Counted from the first letter of the stretch, positions 49,034 through 58,640 are shown. The stretch is DNA of 64,000 bases from Pelomonas sp. Root1237 (GCF_001425055.1 NZ_LMDK01000016.1:471803-535802), one strand, 5' to 3'. Translations and numbers: made by a program. Notes: a model not told the origin generated them from the letters alone.

Positions 49034-49100
49034 GTGGATCCGGCTTTGCTGGGCCACTGGCAGTGCCCCCTTGAGGGGGCCGGCGAAGCCGGTACGGGGT
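49034..49100. repeat. palindrome-rich intergenic element between uppS and cdsA
   Basis: This stretch contains GCCCCCTTGAGGGGGC (49065-49080), CCGGC-GAA-GCCGG (49080-49092) and CACTGGCAGTG (49056-49066), three overlapping palindromes in about 40 bases. From memory, similar CCCCCTTGAGGGGG elements are common between genes in Comamonadaceae and relatives. It sits inside an otherwise tightly packed operon. Confidence 0.5.
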
Positions 49101-49104
49101 GGGC

Positions 49105-49818
49105 TCATACCACCTCTTTGACGCCGCCGAAGCGGCGATCGCGTTCGTGGAAGGCCGCAATGGCCGCGTCCAGCTCACGCTCGCCGAACTCGGGCCACAG
49201 GCAGTCCGAGAACACGAATTCGGTATACGCCGCCTGCCAGAGCAGGAAGTTGCTGATGCGCACCTCGCCACCGGTGCGGATGAAGAGGTCGGGGTCGGGT
49301 GCATAGCTCATGGCCATGAACTCCGACAGCTTGGCTTCGGTCAGCTCGTCAGGCTTCACACCCGCCTTGATCGCGGCCTTGCAGGCCTGCACGATGTCCC
49401 AGCGGCCGCCGTAATTGAAGGCGACATTGAGCGTCAGCTTGGTGTTGTGCAGGGTGCTGGTCTCGGCCTCGTTCCAGGCGTTGCGCAGCTTGTCGGACAC
49501 GGCGTCACGGTCGCCGACGATGCGGATGCGCACGCCCATCGCACCCATCTTGGCCAGGTAGCGGCTCACCGCAGCCAGCACCAGGCCCATCAGGCCCGAG
49601 ACCTCGTCGCTCGGACGCTTCCAGTTCTCGCTGGAGAAGGCGAAGACGGTGACGTATTCGATATCGCGGTCGATGCAGGCCTGGACGACCTTGACGAGGC
49701 TGTCCACGCCGGCCTTGTGGCCGAAGAAGCGCGGCAGGAAGCGCTTCTTGGCCCAGCGGCCATTGCCATCCATGACGATGGCCACATGGCGCGGCGGCGC
49801 CGGGCGGTCTTGCGCCAT
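49105..49818 (-). CDS. uppS: undecaprenyl pyrophosphate synthase (cis-prenyltransferase)
   Basis: Builds the C55 lipid carrier used for peptidoglycan and O-antigen. It has 237 residues from ATG 49818, giving MAQDRPAPPRHVAIVMDGNG. The catalytic Asp is in IVMDGNGRWAKKR. FAFSSENWKRP and DLFIRTGGEVRISNFLLWQA are family motifs. Earlier in-frame TTG (49833) and GTG (49824) codons are possible but lie against the frr stop. Confidence 0.98.
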   Translation of the reverse strand: MAQDRPAPPRHVAIVMDGNGRWAKKRFLPRFFGHKAGVDSLVKVVQACIDRDIEYVTVFAFSSENWKRPSDEVSGLMGLVLAAVSRYLAKMGAMGVRIRIVGDRDAVSDKLRNAWNEAETSTLHNTKLTLNVAFNYGGRWDIVQACKAAIKAGVKPDELTEAKLSEFMAMSYAPDPDLFIRTGGEVRISNFLLWQAAYTEFVFSDCLWPEFGERELDAAIAAFHERDRRFGGVKEVV

Positions 49819-49829
49819 GAGCACGGCGC

Positions 49830-50390
49830 TCAAACCGCCAGGATCTCGGCTTCCTTGCCCGAGATCAGCTTGTCGATCTCCGAGATCACCCGGTCGGTGA
49901 GCTTTTGCACTTCATCGAGGCTGCGACGCTCGTCGTCCTCGCCGATTTCCTTGTCCTTGAGCATCTTCTTGGCATGCTCGTTGGCGTCACGGCGCAGGTT
50001 GCGAACAGCCACCTTGGCGTCCTCGCCGGCGTTGCGCACGACCTTGGTCAGGTCACGGCGGCGCTCTTCGGTCAGCGGCGGCATCGGCACGCGGATCAGG
50101 TCGCCCTGGGACGCCGGGTTCAGGCCCAGATCGCTCTCGCGGATGGCCTTCTCGATCTTGGCGCCCATGCCCTTTTCCCAGGGTTGGACGGAAATGGTGC
50201 GCGCGTCCAGCAACGTCACGTTGGCCACCTGCGAGATCGGCACCATGGCGCCGTAGTAGTCGACGCTGACCTGGTCGAGGATGCCGGGGTGGGCACGGCC
50301 AGTGCGGATCTTGTGCAGGTCGTTCTTCAGGGATTCGACCGACTTGGCCATCTTGGCCTCGGCGTTCTTCTTGATGTCGGCAATGCTCAT
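49830..50390 (-). CDS. frr: ribosome recycling factor
   Basis: Splits post-termination ribosomes with EF-G. The 186-residue length is standard. It has [20 protein letters not shown] and [20 protein letters not shown] in the head domain and the three-helix bundle with [20 protein letters not shown]. It follows pyrH after a 75-base gap that carries a REP-like palindrome. Confidence 0.98.
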   Translation of the reverse strand: MSIADIKKNAEAKMAKSVESLKNDLHKIRTGRAHPGILDQVSVDYYGAMVPISQVANVTLLDARTISVQPWEKGMGAKIEKAIRESDLGLNPASQGDLIRVPMPPLTEERRRDLTKVVRNAGEDAKVAVRNLRRDANEHAKKMLKDKEIGEDDERRSLDEVQKLTDRVISEIDKLISGKEAEILAV

Positions 50391-50411
50391 GATCGATACC
50401 TATGAATTTGC

Positions 50412-50450
50412 GGGACAGACCGCCCGAGCGTCAGCAAGCAGCTCTGCCCC
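50412..50450. repeat. degenerate second copy of the GGGACAGACC...CTCTGCCCC palindrome
   Basis: GGGACAGA (50412-50419) faces TCTGCCCC (50443-50450) with one mismatch. The whole block matches the element at 9639-9677: GGGACAGACC, a similar-length centre with gcg..agc, then CTCTGyCCCC. It lies between pyrH and frr. Confidence 0.5.
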
Positions 50451-50465
50451 CAACTGACTAAGGTT

Positions 50466-51176
50466 TTAGACGTGCACCAACGTGCCTTCGTCCTCGCCCT
50501 GCACCACGCGACGCAGTGCGCCGGGCTTGAAGATGCTGAAAACCTTGATCGGCAGCTTCTGGTCGCGGCACAGCGCAAAGGCGGCGCCGTCCATGACCTG
50601 CAGATTGCGCGTGATGACCTCGTCGAAGCTGATGCGCGCATAGCGCGTGGCGGTCGGGTCCTTCTTCGGGTCGGCCGAGTAGACGCCGTCGACCTTGGTG
50701 GCCTTCAGCACGATCTCGGCGCCGATTTCGGCGCCACGCAGCGCCGCAGCCGTGTCGGTTGTGAAGAAGGGGTTGCCGGTACCGGCAGCGAAGACGACGA
50801 TCTTGCCCTCTTCGAGGTATTGCAGCGCCTTCGGGCGCACATAGGGCTCGACGACCTGCTCAATGGCGATGGCCGACATCACGCGGGCAGTCATGCCCTC
50901 CTGGCGCATCGTGTCGGCCAGGGCCAGCGAGTTCATGACCGTGGCGAGCATGCCCATGTAGTCGGCGGTGGCGCGGTCCATGCCGACCGAGCCGCCAGCC
51001 ACGCCGCGGAAGATGTTGCCGCCGCCGATGACGACGGCCACCTCGATGCCCATCTGCGTCACTTCGCGGATCTCTTGCACCATGCGAACGATGGTCGCGC
51101 GATTGATGCCATAGGCGTCGTCGCCCATCAGGGCTTCGCCGGAGAGTTTGAGCAGAATGCGCTTGTACGCGGGCAT
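50466..51176 (-). CDS. pyrH: UMP kinase
   Basis: Phosphorylates UMP to UDP; a hexameric amino-acid-kinase-fold enzyme. It has 236 residues from ATG 51176 with GAGGA upstream. [40 protein letters not shown] and [20 protein letters not shown] are diagnostic. It sits between tsf and frr in the conserved rpsB-tsf-pyrH-frr order. Confidence 0.98.
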   Translation of the reverse strand: MPAYKRILLKLSGEALMGDDAYGINRATIVRMVQEIREVTQMGIEVAVVIGGGNIFRGVAGGSVGMDRATADYMGMLATVMNSLALADTMRQEGMTARVMSAIAIEQVVEPYVRPKALQYLEEGKIVVFAAGTGNPFFTTDTAAALRGAEIGAEIVLKATKVDGVYSADPKKDPTATRYARISFDEVITRNLQVMDGAAFALCRDQKLPIKVFSIFKPGALRRVVQGEDEGTLVHV

Positions 51177-51218
51177 GGTGTCCTCAGGTTTGGGGGGCCT
51201 ATGGTGGGCCGCAAGTTT

Positions 51219-51243
51219 AAAGGGCGCCAACTTGGCGCCCCTT
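51219..51243 (-). terminator. hairpin between tsf and pyrH
   Basis: GGGCGCC (51222-51228) pairs with GGCGCCC (51234-51240) around AACTT, with flanking A/T pairs. On the minus strand TTTAAA follows. It is a weak terminator or attenuator that would separate rpsB-tsf from the genes beyond. Confidence 0.55.
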
Positions 51244-51269
51244 CATTTCGTACGATTTCGCAAGCGTCT

Positions 51270-52163
51270 TTACTGACCCTTAGCAGCTGCCACCTGGGCA
51301 GCCACTTCGGCCGCGAAGTCGTCGACCTTCTTCTCGATGCCTTCGCCAACGACGTAGAGCGTGAAGCCCTTGACCGTGGTGTTGGCCGACTTCAGGTAGG
51401 CCGCCACGGTCTGCTTGCCGTCGGCAGCCTTCACAAAGACCTGGTCCAGCAGGCTGACTTCCTTCAGGAACTTCTGCACCGAGCCTTCGACCATCTTGGC
51501 GACGATGTCGGCCGGCTTGCCGGATTCGGCAGCCTTCTCCGTGGCAATGCGGCGCTCCTTATCGACCAGGTCGGCCGAGACTTCGGCGCTGGACAGCGCT
51601 GCCGGCTTCATGGCGGCCACGTGCATGGCAACGTCCTTGGCGGCGACGTCGTCACCCTCGAACTCGACCATCACGCCGATGCGGGTGCCGTGCAGGTAGG
51701 ACGCCAGCTTGGTGCCGCTGTAGCGCCGGAAACGGCGGATCGACATGTTCTCGCCGATCTTGCCGATCAGGCCCTTGCGCACGTCTTCCACCGTCGGGCC
51801 GAAACCTTCCTGGGACAGCGGCAGCGCCGACAGCGCAGCCACATCAGCCGGGTTGGCTTCAGCAACCAGGCCGGCCAGCGCGTTCACGAAGGCCAGGAAA
51901 GCGTCGTTCTTCGAGACAAAGTCGGTCTCGCAGTTGACTTCGATCAGGGCACCATTGCCGCCGACCACGGCCGAGGCGACGATGCCTTCGGCGGTGATGC
52001 GCGAGGCAGCCTTGCCGGCCTTGTTGCCGAGCTTGACGCGCAGGATCTCTTCAGCGCGGGCCAGGTCGCCTTCGGCTTCAGTCAGCGCCTTCTTGCACTC
52101 CATCATCGGGGCGTCGGTGCGGGCACGCAGTTCGCCCACCATGCTTGCGGTGATAGCAGCCAT
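51270..52163 (-). CDS. tsf: translation elongation factor Ts
   Basis: Guanine nucleotide exchange factor for EF-Tu. It has 297 residues from ATG 52163 with GGAGAAG upstream. The N-terminal UBA-like domain is [20 protein letters not shown] and the core exchange motif is [20 protein letters not shown]. The C-terminal part has [20 protein letters not shown]. It follows rpsB after a terminator-like hairpin. Confidence 0.98.
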   Translation of the reverse strand: MAAITASMVGELRARTDAPMMECKKALTEAEGDLARAEEILRVKLGNKAGKAASRITAEGIVASAVVGGNGALIEVNCETDFVSKNDAFLAFVNALAGLVAEANPADVAALSALPLSQEGFGPTVEDVRKGLIGKIGENMSIRRFRRYSGTKLASYLHGTRIGVMVEFEGDDVAAKDVAMHVAAMKPAALSSAEVSADLVDKERRIATEKAAESGKPADIVAKMVEGSVQKFLKEVSLLDQVFVKAADGKQTVAAYLKSANTTVKGFTLYVVGEGIEKKVDDFAAEVAAQVAAAKGQ

Positions 52164-52188
52164 TTCTCTTCTCCAGATTTCGGTTGGC

Positions 52189-52211
52189 AAAAGGGGCCTC
52201 GCGGCCCCTTT
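52189..52211 (-). terminator. terminator-like hairpin between rpsB and tsf
   Basis: AAAGGGGCC (52190-52198) pairs with GGCCCCTTT (52203-52211) around a 4-base loop, followed on the minus strand by TTTTGCC. It probably lets part of transcription stop after rpsB so that S2 and EF-Ts levels differ. Confidence 0.7.
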
Positions 52212-52232
52212 CAAATGCAGGGCGGAAGGGCT

Positions 52233-52979
52233 TTAAGCCTCTTCGGAGACCTCGACGAACTCGTCGCCGGCGGGAGCAACCGCAGCCAGCACTTCGTTCG
52301 TGGCGTTGGCCTTGCCTTCGAGCACGGCGTCAGCAACGGCGCGGGCGTACAGCGCCACAGCCTTGGCCGAGTCGTCGTTGCCGGGGATGACGTAGTCGAT
52401 GCCGATGGGCGAGTGGTTGGTGTCCACCACGCCGATGACGGGAATGCCGAGCTTCTTGGCTTCGGCAACGGCAATCTTGTGATAGCCGACGTCGATGACG
52501 AAGATGGCATCGGGCAGTGCGGTCATGTCCTGGATGCCACCGATGTTCTTCTCGAGCTTGGCGATGTCGCGCTGGAACATCAGCGCTTCCTTCTTGATCG
52601 CGGGCTGGGTGCCGGCGTCAATCTGGGCCTGCATGTCCTTCAGGTTCTTCAGCGAGGTCTTGACCGTCTTGAAGTTGGTCATCATGCCGCCGAGCCAACG
52701 CGAGTCGACGTAGGGCATGCCGGCGCGCTGGGCTTCCAGGGCGACGACTTCACGGGCCTGGCGCTTGGTGCCGACCATCAGGATGGTGCCGCGCTTGGCA
52801 GCCAGCGAGCGGACGAACTTCATCGCGTCGTTGAACGCAGGCAGCGTCTTCTCGAGGTTGATGATGTGAATCTTGTTGCGATGGCCGTAGATATACGGGG
52901 CCATCTTGGGATTCCAGAAGCGGGTTTGGTGGCCGAAATGGACGCCGGCTTCCAGCATCTCGCGCATCGTGACAGACAT
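52233..52979 (-). CDS. rpsB: 30S ribosomal protein S2
   Basis: Small-subunit protein that also anchors S1. It has 248 residues from ATG 52979, beginning [20 protein letters not shown] and continuing [32 protein letters not shown] and [20 protein letters not shown] are family signatures. It is the first gene of the long minus-strand block, with a roughly 225-base leader upstream. Confidence 0.99.
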   Translation of the reverse strand: MSVTMREMLEAGVHFGHQTRFWNPKMAPYIYGHRNKIHIINLEKTLPAFNDAMKFVRSLAAKRGTILMVGTKRQAREVVALEAQRAGMPYVDSRWLGGMMTNFKTVKTSLKNLKDMQAQIDAGTQPAIKKEALMFQRDIAKLEKNIGGIQDMTALPDAIFVIDVGYHKIAVAEAKKLGIPVIGVVDTNHSPIGIDYVIPGNDDSAKAVALYARAVADAVLEGKANATNEVLAAVAPAGDEFVEVSEEA

Positions 52980-53217
52980 GGGTCTTACTCCGAAGGTTGT
53001 GTCTAAAATCCGGCCCGAATTGCGTTGCAGCATCTGGAAACGCTTGTTTCTCAAGCGAAATCCAGGCCGCAAACTACAACACCTTTGAGTGGCCGGTTTG
53101 CGATTTGTTGCGACGGTGGCGACCGAGAAGTTCAGCCACAACACCCTCACAACCGTTCTGCCGAGTCTTGCAACGCCTAAAACAGCGCAGCACCTCCGGC
53201 AAAACCCGCAGAGTATA
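52980..53217 (-). promoter_or_regulatory. rpsB promoter and long 5' leader
   Basis: A -10 element TATACT lies on the minus strand at 53217-53212, with no convincing -35. Transcription from it would give an untranslated leader of about 225 bases before rpsB. In many proteobacteria this leader is a binding site for S2 autoregulation (known); I did not fold it here. No gene lies in the 52980-53294 gap apart from the short ORF discussed in the findings. Confidence 0.5.
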
Positions 53218-53294
53218 CACAAACCCATGGCCTTTCCCAGCCGACGCCGCTTTGCAGCGGCCGCAAGCTTGCCCGTCAGGGCGTCCCTCCGGGT

Positions 53295-54557
53295 GTGCGC
53301 TTGACCCGCCGCGTCGCGGTGGTTGGTGCCGGCCTGGCCGGTGTGACGACGGCCTACGAACTGGCCGCCTTGGGGCTCCAGGTGCAGGTCTTCGAGCGCG
53401 GCGGCAGCGTCGCCGAGCAGGCCAGCTTCGCCAGCAACGCCCTGCTCTCGCCCTTTACACCCAACTTGGCAGACACCACGTCACCGGCACCTCTGGCCTT
53501 TCGACTTCGTCGTTGGCGCGCGGGGCGCAGCACGGGTGACGCAGCAGGCCAACTTGTTGCGCTGAGCCAGTTGGGTCTGGCCCGTGCCGTTGACCTGCGC
53601 CGCGCACTGGGCTTGGACGATGAAGCGACCGATGGCCTTCTCGTCGCGCTGACTGACGCCAAGCGCGTCGCAACCGCCCAGGCCCGACTGGAGGGTTGGA
53701 AGGCCCTGGGCCTGCAGGTCGAGCTCATCGAGGCGGGCGAGGCTCGGCTGCGCGAACCCGGCCTGAACGCTGACGCCCCGCTGGCCGCGGCGCTGGCCTT
53801 CGCCCGCGGCGGTGCCGGCAATCCGCGCCTCTTCGCCCAGCAACTGCGCCTGCAAGCCCAGCGCCTGGGCGCAGGGTTTCGCTTCCACACCACCGTGCGC
53901 GCCATCGCCATCGCCGCCGACGGCACCGGCCTGATGCTGCGCCACGAGTACACACCGCCGCTGGAGGCGCCGATCCGCGGCACCGAGCGCGACGCCGGAG
54001 ACACCCTGCCGCAGCTGCCCGGCGCTCAGGACGAACGCTTCGACGCTGTGGTGTTGTGCAACGGCCTGGACGCCGCCACGTTGTCGGGCCAACGCCTGCC
54101 CCTGGCGGCGCAGCACGAAGCCTCGGTCACGGCACCGCTGCGGCTGCTCGAAGCCCATCCCGACCTGGGCCCCAAGGCTGGCTGGATCGACCCGACGCTG
54201 GGCCTGGCCATTGCCCGCACCGGCCAGCGCGTACGCGTGACCGGCGGCCTCACCGTCGCCGGCGCCCGAACCCGAGTGACCCCGGACTTCGAAGCCCTGC
54301 ACCGCGGCCTGCAACACTGGTTCCCTGGCTCGGTGCTGCACAGCCAAGTGCAGCAGAGCCAGAGCCGCCGCGCGCTGCCGGCCGATGGCCTGCCCGTGCT
54401 TGGCAGCGGCGGTCGCGCGGGCTTGTGGCTCAACATCTCGCCAGGCGGACTGGGCTGGGGCCTGGCCTGTGGCAGCGCCCAGATCCTGGCCCAGCAGATC
54501 GCCGGGCTAGCACCCGCGCTGGACATCGCCGCACTCGGGCCGCAACGACTGCTCTAA
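53295..54557 (+). CDS. FAD-dependent oxidoreductase (DadA/DAO-like)
   Basis: A 420-residue flavoprotein. The N-terminal dinucleotide fold is [20 protein letters not shown] followed by the acidic FER at the end of strand 2. The DAO fold continues with [20 protein letters not shown] and [10 protein letters not shown]. The C-terminal FAD contact is [12 protein letters not shown] with [20 protein letters not shown]. It resembles D-amino-acid dehydrogenases, but the substrate is not determined. The start is taken as GTG 53295. A 25-codon ORF with a Tat-like motif begins at 53227 in another frame and may be a displaced N-terminus. nnr follows after four bases. Confidence 0.85.
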   Translation: MRLTRRVAVVGAGLAGVTTAYELAALGLQVQVFERGGSVAEQASFASNALLSPFTPNLADTTSPAPLAFRLRRWRAGRSTGDAAGQLVALSQLGLARAVDLRRALGLDDEATDGLLVALTDAKRVATAQARLEGWKALGLQVELIEAGEARLREPGLNADAPLAAALAFARGGAGNPRLFAQQLRLQAQRLGAGFRFHTTVRAIAIAADGTGLMLRHEYTPPLEAPIRGTERDAGDTLPQLPGAQDERFDAVVLCNGLDAATLSGQRLPLAAQHEASVTAPLRLLEAHPDLGPKAGWIDPTLGLAIARTGQRVRVTGGLTVAGARTRVTPDFEALHRGLQHWFPGSVLHSQVQQSQSRRALPADGLPVLGSGGRAGLWLNISPGGLGWGLACGSAQILAQQIAGLAPALDIAALGPQRLL

Positions 54558-54561
54558 GCTC

Positions 54562-55920
54562 ATGGGCATGCATCCGGTGCTGCCCACAACCTCCACGCTG
54601 CCGCTGTTCGATGTCGCAGCGAGCCGACGCATCGAGGCGCGCGCGCTCGCCCACTCGCCCGACCTGATGGAACGCGCAGGACTGGCCGTCGCCAAGCTCG
54701 CCCTGGCGCTGCGCCGGGGCGCCGGCCCAGTATGGGTGGTCTGCGGCCCCGGCAACAACGGCGGCGACGGCCACGTCGCCGCGCGACGGTTGGCCGAGGT
54801 CGGTGTCCCAACCCACGTGAGCCACGACGCGCCGCAGTACCCTTCCCTCGTCATCGACGCGCTGCTTGGCCTGGGCCTGAATCGCGCGCCCTCACCCGAG
54901 CTGCTGGCACCCATCGTCGCAATGGGCAATTGCGGCGCGCCCGTCCTCGCCGTTGATTTGCCCAGCGGCCTGCTCGCCGACACCGGCCAACTCGCAGGCG
55001 AACACGCCGTGCGCGCCGATCACACACTGACACTGCTGACGCTCAAGCCCGGCCTCTTCACCGGCGAGGGACGCGCGCACGCAGGACGGATCTGGTTCGA
55101 CGAGTTGGGCATTGCACCCGACGAGCCGCCCACGGCCAACCTGCTCGGCCTGGGCGCTGCCCTGCATCGCAGCCCGACCAGCCACAAGGGCAGCCACGGC
55201 CAGGTGCTGGTCGTGGGCGGAGCACCGGGTATGCAGGGCGCCGCCCGGCTGGCCGCCCGCGCGGCCCTGGCGTGTGGCGCGGGACGGGTCTATCTGGACC
55301 TGCTGGGGCTCGGCCCCGCCGAGGTCGCTGACTCCGGCTGGCTCGAGTTGATGCGCGGCCGGCTCACGGAGCTGCCCCAGGCAGTGGGCGTCATCGGCTG
55401 TGGCGCTGGCGACGCCATCACACCCCATTTGCCCTCACTGCTGCAAACGCTGCCGCGCCTCGTCATCGATGCCGACGCGCTGAACGCCATCGCCGCCGAC
55501 ACAACTCTGCAGTCCCTCGTGCGCACAAGGCCAGCAGGCTCCACGCTGCTGACGCCGCATCCGCTCGAAGCCGCCCGCCTGCTGAATCGCGGCACAACCG
55601 CCATTCAGGCCGACCGCCTCGTCGCTGCGCAGGAACTGGCCTTGCAATTGGGCTGCACCGTCGTCCTCAAGGGCTCGGGCAGCGTGATCACCTCACCGGC
55701 CGAACGGCCGGCGCTCTGCGCCAGCGGCGGCCCGGCCCTGGCTACAGCCGGCAGCGGCGATGTGCTGGCCGGCTGGCTGGGCGGGCTGTGGGCTCAGCAA
55801 CCATCCGCCACGGCTCACGCCATCGCCTGCACCGGCGTGGACGCGCACGGCCGCGCGGGCGAGTACGGCGGCGTGCTGCGCGCCGGCGAGCTCATCGAGC
55901 GCCTGGCGGCGCTGCGCTGA
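54562..55920 (+). CDS. nnr: bifunctional NAD(P)H-hydrate epimerase/dehydratase
   Basis: Repairs hydrated NADH and NADPH. It has 452 residues, shorter than E. coli Nnr (515). The N-terminal epimerase domain has VVCGPGNNGGDGHVAARRLA and IDALLGLGLNRAP, but these motifs are only about 29 residues apart, roughly 30 fewer than usual. The C-terminal ADP-dependent dehydratase domain (~175-452) is intact, with SHGQVLVVGGAPGMQGAARL, LTPHPLEAARLL and ALATAGSGDVLAGWLGGL, where the aspartate is catalytic. ATG 54562 is used; a Met two codons later is also possible. Confidence 0.93.
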   Translation: MGMHPVLPTTSTLPLFDVAASRRIEARALAHSPDLMERAGLAVAKLALALRRGAGPVWVVCGPGNNGGDGHVAARRLAEVGVPTHVSHDAPQYPSLVIDALLGLGLNRAPSPELLAPIVAMGNCGAPVLAVDLPSGLLADTGQLAGEHAVRADHTLTLLTLKPGLFTGEGRAHAGRIWFDELGIAPDEPPTANLLGLGAALHRSPTSHKGSHGQVLVVGGAPGMQGAARLAARAALACGAGRVYLDLLGLGPAEVADSGWLELMRGRLTELPQAVGVIGCGAGDAITPHLPSLLQTLPRLVIDADALNAIAADTTLQSLVRTRPAGSTLLTPHPLEAARLLNRGTTAIQADRLVAAQELALQLGCTVVLKGSGSVITSPAERPALCASGGPALATAGSGDVLAGWLGGLWAQQPSATAHAIACTGVDAHGRAGEYGGVLRAGELIERLAALR

Positions 55921-55923
55921 CGC

Positions 55924-58236
55924 TCAGCGGCGTTTGCGCGGCGCGGCCTTGGCAGCCGTTTTCTTGGCGGCGCGCTTGGCGGCCTGCTGTGCGGCCTTGA
56001 CCGGATGCAGGGACGCGACGACTTCCTTGCGGCTCTTCTTCACGTCGCGATCCTGCTGGCGCACATCGTCCAGCGTCTCGACGGCCGTCTTGGGCGCGCG
56101 CTTGCGGGCTGGTGTCTTGCCCGGGGCTTTGCCCGTGGGTTTGGATGCCCCGCCGCGCCCGGATGAGCGCGCGTCTTCGGCGTCGCGCACCAGGCGGAAG
56201 TCGATGCGCCGGCCGTCCAGGTCAACACGGCTGACCTGCACCTGCACGCGGGCGCCGGTCGCGTAGCGAATGCCAGTGCGCTCGCCACGCAGTTCCTGGC
56301 GCACCTCGTCGAAGCGGTAGTACTCGCCGCCCAACTCGGTGATGTGCACCAAGCCCTCGACGTAGAGCGCATCCAGTTGCACGAAGAGGCCGAAGGACGT
56401 GACCGCACTGACGGTGCCGGCGAACTCCTCGCCGAGACGGTCGCGCATGTAGCGGCACTTCAGCCAAGCCTCGACATCGCGGCTGGCCTCGTCGGCACGA
56501 CGCTCGTTGGCGCTGCAATGCGCGCCCACGACCTCCCAGCGCTCGGCCTCGTTGCGGGCGTCTGCCGGGTTGGGCGGCGCTGGCCGGCCGGGGCGCTTGG
56601 GCGCCTGCGGCACGTTCATCTTGCTGGCGTCCAGCGTGTAGCGCTTGCTCGCCAGCAGGCATTTGATGACGCGGTGGACCAGCAGGTCGGGATAGCGCCG
56701 GATCGGGCTGGTGAAGTGGGTGTAGGCCGGGTAGGCCAGGCCGAAATGGCCGGAATTGGTGCCGGTGTAGATGGCCTGCTGCATGGAGCGCAGCAGCATG
56801 GTGTGGATCTGCTGCGCGTCGGGCCTGTCTTTGGTCGCCTGGGCGATCGCCTGGAATTCACGCGGCGTCGGGTCGTCGGACACACCCATGCCAATGCCCA
56901 GCGAGCGCAGATAGTTCTGCAGCGTCGTACGCTTCTCGGGCGTCGGACCTTCGTGCACGCGGTAGAGCGAGTGGTGCTTGGACGACTGGATGAAATCGGC
57001 CGAGCAGGTGTTCGCGGCCAGCATCGCCTCCTCGATCAGCCGGTGCGCGTCGTTGCGCGTGCGCGGGATGATCTTCTCGATACGGCCGTTGTCGTCGCAG
57101 ACGATCTGCGTCTCGGTGGTCTCGAAGTCGATGGCGCCACGGCGGCCACGCTCCGCCAGCAGCGCGCGGTACACCTCATGCAAGTGCAGCAGATGCGGCA
57201 CCAGTTCGCGGCGCTTGGCGGCCTCGGGGCCATGGGTGTTGGCCAGGACGGCCGCGACCTCGGTGTAGGTGAAACGCGCGTGTGAGCAGATCACGGCCGG
57301 ATAGAACTGGTAGGCGCTGACCGTGCCATCGGTGGACACGAGCATGTCGCAGACCATGCTGAGCCGGTCTTCATACGGGTTCAGCGAGCACAGCCCGTTG
57401 GACAGCTTCTCGGGCAGCATCGGGATGACACGGCGTGGGAAGTAGACCGACGTCGCCCGTTCGTAGGCATCGGCGTCCAGCGGCTCGCCGGGCTTCACGT
57501 AGTGCGACACGTCGGCAATGGCCACCAGCAGGCGCCAGCCCTCGACGGCCTTCTTGCCACGCCCCTGCTTGAAGGGTTCGCAGTAGACGGCGTCGTCGAA
57601 GTCGCGCGCATCCTCGCCATCGATGGTGACCAGCGGCACGTCGCGCAGGTCGATGCGGTGCTTGAGATCGGCGGCGCGCAGCTTCTCAGGCAGCTTGGCG
57701 CTCTGCGTCAACGTTTCGGGGCTGAAGCGATGCGGCACGTCGTACTTGCGCACCGCGATCTCGATCTCCATGCCGGGATCGTCGATCTCGCCGAGCACTT
57801 CGACGACACGACCGACAGGTTGCGAGTACAGCGACGGCGGCTCAGTCAACTCGACAGCAACAACCTGCCCTGCGGTCGCGTTGGCGATGCCGTTCTTGGG
57901 GATCAGGATGTCCTGGCCCATGCGCCGGTCCTCGGGCGCAACCAGCCAGATACCGGACTCGAGCAACAGGCGGCCGATCAGCGGCCGCTTCTTGCGCTCG
58001 AGGATCTCGAGCACCTTGCCCTCCGGACGACCGCGCTTGTCGAAGCGCACGACGCGCACGCGCAGCCGGTCGCCGTGCATGACGGCATGCGTTTCCTGCG
58101 ACGACAGATAGACGTCGGCGGCACCGTCGTCGGGGATCAGGAAACCATGGCCATCGCGATGACCCTGCAACGTGCCTTCGACTTCGCCGAGCAGGCCGGC
58201 ACCTTCGCCCTTAGTCGACGGGTTTGAGTTCTTCAA
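55924..58236 (-). CDS. rnr: ribonuclease R
   Basis: Processive 3'-5' exoribonuclease that degrades structured RNA. The cold-shock domains are near GTLQGHRDGHGFLIPDDGAA, the RNB catalytic core has TIDGEDARDFDDAVYCE with its metal-binding aspartates, and HFTSPIRRYPDLLVHRVIK lies further on. An S1 domain (FAGTVSAVTSFGLFVQLDAL) and a Lys/Ala/Arg-rich tail end the protein. The start is uncertain. TTG 58236 gives 770 residues and leaves room for a promoter. TTG 58302 (792 residues) would begin four bases from the divergent tRNA gene, and its first 22 codons look non-coding. No ATG is available at the N-terminus. Confidence 0.93.
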   Translation of the reverse strand: MKNSNPSTKGEGAGLLGEVEGTLQGHRDGHGFLIPDDGAADVYLSSQETHAVMHGDRLRVRVVRFDKRGRPEGKVLEILERKKRPLIGRLLLESGIWLVAPEDRRMGQDILIPKNGIANATAGQVVAVELTEPPSLYSQPVGRVVEVLGEIDDPGMEIEIAVRKYDVPHRFSPETLTQSAKLPEKLRAADLKHRIDLRDVPLVTIDGEDARDFDDAVYCEPFKQGRGKKAVEGWRLLVAIADVSHYVKPGEPLDADAYERATSVYFPRRVIPMLPEKLSNGLCSLNPYEDRLSMVCDMLVSTDGTVSAYQFYPAVICSHARFTYTEVAAVLANTHGPEAAKRRELVPHLLHLHEVYRALLAERGRRGAIDFETTETQIVCDDNGRIEKIIPRTRNDAHRLIEEAMLAANTCSADFIQSSKHHSLYRVHEGPTPEKRTTLQNYLRSLGIGMGVSDDPTPREFQAIAQATKDRPDAQQIHTMLLRSMQQAIYTGTNSGHFGLAYPAYTHFTSPIRRYPDLLVHRVIKCLLASKRYTLDASKMNVPQAPKRPGRPAPPNPADARNEAERWEVVGAHCSANERRADEASRDVEAWLKCRYMRDRLGEEFAGTVSAVTSFGLFVQLDALYVEGLVHITELGGEYYRFDEVRQELRGERTGIRYATGARVQVQVSRVDLDGRRIDFRLVRDAEDARSSGRGGASKPTGKAPGKTPARKRAPKTAVETLDDVRQQDRDVKKSRKEVVASLHPVKAAQQAAKRAAKKTAAKAAPRKRR

Positions 58237-58305
58237 GTTTTTAATGATATGATCCTTGCTTTCCTGAAACGGCCCAGGCACTTCGTTTGAAGTCTTGAGC
58301 AACTA

Positions 58306-58390
<85 letters not shown>

Positions 58391-58393
58391 AAA

Positions 58394-58439
58394 CAAAAGA
58401 CAAAAGGCCAGCACGCAAGTGCTGGCCTTTTGTCTTTTG
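58394..58439. terminator. very strong bidirectional terminator after tRNA-Leu
   Basis: A perfect 21-base stem (58394-58414 with 58419-58439) closes on the stable GCAA tetraloop. The outer stem is A/T-rich, so both strands end in T-rich runs (CCTTTTGTCTTTTG on plus, the same on minus). It can stop the tRNA transcript and the opposing phosphoribosyltransferase transcript. Confidence 0.93.
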
Positions 58440-58441
58440 GC

Positions 58442-58460
58442 GCCCAGGAGAGGACTCGAA
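58442..58460 (-). repeat. inverted 19-base copy of the tRNA-Leu 3' end
   Basis: Bases 58442-58460 are the exact reverse complement of tRNA bases 58368-58386 (T loop, T stem and acceptor 3' strand). The copy lies just beyond the terminator hairpin, so the two arms extend the hairpin outward. Confidence 0.9.
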
Positions 58461-58481
58461 GGGCACGTCACCGAGGACCGA

Positions 58482-58640
58482 GGGCAAGCCCCGCGGCTTG
58501 CCCGACGCCTCGATGAAGGCTTCGCGCTTGCAAGCGCGAAGCCGCCTGCCGGGGTCGCCGGAGGTGACCGAGTCCCCGCCGATGCGCCCTCGATGGGCGC
58601 TTCGGCGAGTGGTGGCACAAACCGAGTTCTGTCGTGCCAC
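58482..58640. repeat. cluster of hairpins and imperfect repeats
   Basis: Four palindromes follow one another: a 9-base stem (58482-58490/58495-58503), a perfect 26-base palindrome (58518-58543), GCGCCC/GGGCGC (58584-58600) and GTGGCAC/GTGCCAC (58612-58640). Two imperfect direct repeats around CCTCGATG...GGC.CTTCG lie near 58507 and 58586. No gene is visible between the tRNA and the phosphoribosyltransferase. Confidence 0.7.

Noticed and set aside
50472-53006. An 844-codon plus-strand frame across pyrH, tsf and rpsB
   Set aside because: It runs antisense through three certain genes and their intergenic regions, so it is a compositional artefact.
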